Made by a program: the position numbers and the translations under genes. The notes under the pieces are model-generated. The model made no database searches, had not been told where the DNA came from, and worked only from the letters and a program-made list of their open reading frames with translations. This document shows positions 31,251 to 32,701 of a stretch of DNA of 32,701 nucleotides, in pieces (the first letter of the stretch is position 1; each line of letters starts with the position of its first letter). This DNA comes from Nevskia soli (GTDB lineage: Bacteria > Pseudomonadota > Gammaproteobacteria > Nevskiales > Nevskiaceae): positions 1 through 32,701 of the forward strand of contig JAMFRN010000005.1 of NCBI GenBank assembly GCA_026224805.1, read 5' to 3'.

Positions 31251-31880
31251 TCAGCCGGCAGGCCGGTGCATGTCGAAGCGGCTCTCAGGCAACACCTCCG
31301 CATAGGCCGAAGGCCCACCGCCGCGGAGAATAATGCCGGCGCCGAAGGTATCGAACACGCCGTCGCTGAGCAGCGCCTTGCGGATGTGCACGCCGATCAC
31401 CTCGCCCAGCACCAGCCAGGTCGGCACCGGGGCGTGATGCCGGTCCCTGAGCTGGATGATCTCCGTCACCTTGCACTCGAAATTCACCGGACTTTCGGCG
31501 ACGCGCGGCACCGCCACCAGCCGCGAAGGCGCCGCTGTCAGCCCGGCCAAACCGAACTCGTCGATCTCATAGGCAACCGGCGCACTCGTCGCATTCATCC
31601 GTTCGGCCAGATCGCGCGTGGCCAGGTTCCACACGAATTCGCCTGTCTCCCGCGCGTTCCTCAGGCTGTCCTTGGCGCCGACGCTGGAAAACCCGATGAT
31701 CGGCGGATGGTAGTTGAAGGCGTTGAAGAAACTGTACGGCGCCAGGTTCAAGGCGCCGCTGCTCCCGCGCGTGGAGATCCAGCCGATCGGTCGCGGCGCG
31801 ACGATCGCATTCAGCGGATCGTGCGCAAGGCGATGCCCCTGCGCCGGCTCATAGAAATGCAGATCGTCTTCCTTGGACAT
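31251..31880 (-). CDS. Flavin reductase-like domain (FMN-binding split barrel) protein
   Basis: 209 residues from ATG 31880 (GGAG 4 bases upstream; the frame extends to 31943 without support). Contains the flavin reductase-like pattern: IVAPRPIGWISTRGSSGALNLAPYSFFNAF (residues about 25-55, quoted in parts: APRPIGWIST, NLAPYSFFNAF), PPIIGFSS, FVWNLAT, and NFECKVTEIIQL near the centre. Members of this subgroup (DIM6/NTAB-like) bind FMN and may reduce flavin for a monooxygenase or act directly on a substrate. It is convergent with the DUF1329 gene. Confidence 0.88.
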   Translation of the reverse strand: MSKEDDLHFYEPAQGHRLAHDPLNAIVAPRPIGWISTRGSSGALNLAPYSFFNAFNYHPPIIGFSSVGAKDSLRNARETGEFVWNLATRDLAERMNATSAPVAYEIDEFGLAGLTAAPSRLVAVPRVAESPVNFECKVTEIIQLRDRHHAPVPTWLVLGEVIGVHIRKALLSDGVFDTFGAGIILRGGGPSAYAEVLPESRFDMHRPAG

Positions 31881-32183
31881 TTGCTCCGGCCTCTCCCGGG
31901 AATATTCACCAGCCCCGTCCGACGATCCCTGCCGATCAGGCACCGCGGGCAGCTATATCGTGATGGGCGGACCCGACGGTTTCAACAGCAGGACAGAAAG
32001 GAATCGCCGTGAAAAGAACGCGAACGCATGCGCCGGCTCATCCCTTTCCGGCCGTTCCTGGCCGTACGGTGACAAACGGAATATTCTGCAAAGCGTCCCC
32101 GCAACCGCCGCAACGATGGAACGACAGAACGAGCAACGCCGCCCCGGCATCCGCCGCAAGCAGCCCATCGAAACAATGACCCG
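31881..32183. other. Intergenic region, nothing recognised
   Basis: Divergent upstream region of the flavin-reductase-like gene and the cytochrome gene. No gene, clear promoter or repeat could be supported here. Short frames on both strands lack ribosome sites and domains. Confidence 0.3.
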
Positions 32184-32701
32184 ATGAACAAAGTGCTCGC
32201 CGCAGCCCTGCTCGCGGCATCGCTGGCGCTGTCTCTCGACGGTTACGCCGCGCCTGCCCCGCCACCCGGCGCCACCGACACCGCGCCGGACTTCCAGCCG
32301 CCCGACGAAGCCAGCCTGCCCGACGACGAATTCGGCCGCATGGTGCGCCGGGGCAAGGAGATATTCGTCCACACCGACAGCGCCGTGCCGCAGTTCGCCG
32401 GCAATCACCTGCAATGCCAGAACTGCCACCTCGACGCCGGCCGCAAGGCCGACGCCTCACCGCTATGGGCCGCCTACGGCCTGTATCCGGCTTATCGCAA
32501 GAAGAATCACCATGTGAACACCTTCAGCGAGCGCCTGCAGGAGTGTTTCCTCTACAGCATGAACGGCCGCAAGCCGCCGCCCGGCGATCCCGCCCTGGTG
32601 GCCCTGGAAAGCTATGCCTACTGGCTGTCCAGGGGCGCACCCCTCGGCGTCAAGCTCAAGGGCCAGGGCTATCCCTGGCTGGCGCCACCCGCCCTGCCCG
32701 C
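32184..32701 (+). CDS. TsdA-like c-type cytochrome, truncated by the window end
   Basis: 172 codons visible, no stop. Signal peptide (hydrophobic LAAALLAASLALSL, cut near GYA-A). The first heme site is C78-Q-N-C81-H82 (LQCQNCHLDAGRK). Further on LQECFLYSMNGRKPPP contains C121, in the position where thiosulfate dehydrogenase TsdA has the cysteine that serves as the axial ligand of heme 1 (family knowledge, numbering approximate). This and the sequence LDAGRK..PLWAAY..YPAYR support a TsdA or closely related diheme cytochrome. The second heme motif would lie beyond the window. There is no clear ribosome site at ATG 32184. Confidence 0.8.
   Translation, partial: MNKVLAAALLAASLALSLDGYAAPAPPPGATDTAPDFQPPDEASLPDDEFGRMVRRGKEIFVHTDSAVPQFAGNHLQCQNCHLDAGRKADASPLWAAYGLYPAYRKKNHHVNTFSERLQECFLYSMNGRKPPPGDPALVALESYAYWLSRGAPLGVKLKGQGYPWLAPPALP

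Noticed and set aside
1-32701. CRISPR arrays, tRNA or rRNA genes, phage or transposase genes
   Set aside because: Looked for but none seen. The only tandem repeats are in the coding part of the PGYW/ENK gene.

Overview
The window is GC-rich, gene-dense chromosomal DNA of a proteobacterium. The gene families (CusA-type metal pump, OmpA and DUF4398 lipoproteins, DUF1329, LTxxQ protein, flavin monooxygenase next to a PF10118 protein) suggest a gammaproteobacterium, possibly a Xanthomonadales or Nevskiales relative, but there is no rRNA or other marker here and the assignment is an inference. I see no phage, transposase, CRISPR array or tRNA.

Left part (1-9.2 kb). A copper/silver RND pump gene (cusA type, preceded by the last codons of what is probably its adaptor) is followed by an ArsR regulator/SRPBCC pair with a likely leaderless promoter, and then a DUF1801 gene. 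Next come a MerR regulator divergent from an Old Yellow Enzyme-type oxidoreductase, with a textbook 19-bp-spacer MerR promoter between them, a leftward VOC/fatty-acid-hydroxylase pair, a DUF2383 stress-type protein and a small zinc-ribbon membrane protein.

Middle part (9.2-18 kb). A TetR regulator is divergent from a PF10118 protein and a Baeyer-Villiger-type flavin monooxygenase, with two tandem dyads in the shared region. Then comes a tightly overlapping GntR-ABC ATPase-ABC permease operon that continues into a DUF2306 membrane protein fused to TPRs and a second multi-TM membrane protein.

Right part (18-28.95 kb) is the most interesting. It holds three Crp/Fnr-like regulators. One is the last gene of a hybrid histidine kinase-response regulator-Crp operon. 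Among them lie envelope and stress-type genes: a PGYW/ENK-repeat secreted protein, a DUF4398 lipoprotein with an OmpA lipoprotein, a 48-residue Lmo0937-type membrane peptide, a glycine/histidine-rich secreted protein, an LTxxQ (Spy/CpxP-like) protein and small membrane proteins. Reading by eye, I find nine promoters in which a 16-bp dyad related to TGTNC-N6-GNACA is centred exactly 29.5 bp upstream of a -10-like hexamer (inferred -41.5, class II Crp geometry). One of the nine drives an apparently undescribed small RNA of about 130 nt with C-rich loops and a strong intrinsic terminator. The simplest model is a compact, autoregulated Crp-family envelope-stress regulon.

Right end (29-32.7 kb). 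A DUF1329 protein converges on a flavin-reductase-domain protein across a cluster of small hairpins, and the window ends inside a TsdA-like c-type cytochrome.
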